A stretch of DNA of 64,000 bases. It comes from Vibrio azureus. GTDB lineage: Bacteria > Pseudomonadota > Gammaproteobacteria > Enterobacterales > Vibrionaceae. The stretch is from the NCBI RefSeq assembly GCF_002849855.1, contig NZ_CP018616.1, positions 62,001 to 126,000 on the forward strand, in the 5' to 3' direction. Shown here one piece after another: positions 63,982 to 64,000 of this stretch (position 1 is the stretch's first letter; each line of letters opens with the position of its first letter). The translations under genes and the position numbers were made by a program. Below the pieces are notes generated by a model. It had not been told where the DNA came from and ran no database searches. It saw only the letters and a list, made by a program, of their open reading frames with translations.

Positions 63982-64000
63982 TCAAGCAACTGGGCCCAAC
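63982..64000 (-). CDS. possible C-terminal end of EutB (partial)
   Basis: On the minus strand the last bases of the window read Leu-Gly-Pro-Val-Ala followed by TGA, 26 bases before the eutC start. EutB precedes EutC in most genomes. The fragment is too short to confirm and the assignment rests on position alone. Confidence 0.3.

Overview
The window is chromosomal DNA from a Vibrio-type gammaproteobacterium. The support is the family-level resemblance of nearly every protein to Vibrio/enterobacterial housekeeping genes, a Vibrio-like 16S rRNA, a 16S-23S spacer carrying tRNA-Glu, tRNA-Lys and tRNA-Val, a DUF2860 outer-membrane protein, and a palindromic intergenic repeat of a kind common in vibrios. 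The species cannot be fixed from the sequence by eye. Gene density is high and most genes sit in conserved chromosomal neighbourhoods. I see no prophage, insertion sequence, integron, CRISPR array, restriction-modification or toxin-antitoxin locus.

Layout. 1-2000: the ilv leader peptide and attenuator (minus strand, with the ilv operon lying off the left edge) diverge from comM. 2000-8100: a DUF2860 porin-like protein, acyltransferase yihG, srkA-dsbA, a CcoG-type ferredoxin membrane protein, yihD, and a poorly explained stretch of tiny reading frames. 8400-16400: a Spo0M-like protein, trhA, then a long minus-strand series def-fmt-rsmB-trkA-trkH-DUF3157. 16500-19800: LysM protein, dprA, smg and a topoisomerase-type zinc-finger protein. 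19850-25000: purE-purK under a PurR box, then tsaC-hemF-aroE-yrdB and a gamma carbonic anhydrase homologue. 25050-31220: a complete rRNA operon with tandem promoters P1 and P2, 16S, three tRNAs, 23S, 5S and a distal tRNA-Asp.

31370-41640: divergent ilvY/ilvC, ubiK, a two-gene RND efflux system, rep helicase and cytochrome c5. 41900-42590: a tRNA operon Arg-His-Pro-His-Pro in which the His-Pro pair is duplicated. 42860-51440: a HAD phosphatase, a four-gene peptide/nickel-type ABC importer whose two ATPase domains are fused, a SPOR protein with an unusual C-terminal domain, and KDPG aldolase. 51550-58100: gor, rlmJ, prlC, asnC and rsmJ, the gor-rlmJ-prlC-rsmJ neighbourhood known from E. coli with asnC inserted. 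58240-64000: an EamA transporter, uspA | ftnA-uspB, a yhiN-type flavoprotein, a second EamA transporter, and eutC with possibly the last codons of eutB at the right edge.

The genes are mostly independent housekeeping units: translation and RNA modification (fmt, def, rsmB, rsmJ, rlmJ, tsaC, rRNA, tRNA), DNA metabolism and transformation (comM, dprA, rep), potassium uptake (trkHA), redox and envelope homeostasis (dsbA, srkA, gor), branched-chain amino acid synthesis (ilvL, ilvY, ilvC) and stress physiology (uspA, uspB, ftnA). I found no convincing new multi-gene system. The most unusual items are the C-terminal domain of the SPOR protein, the small-ORF pair between yihD and the Spo0M gene, the duplicated tRNA pair, the ABC importer of unknown substrate, and the EutC-EamA gene pair.
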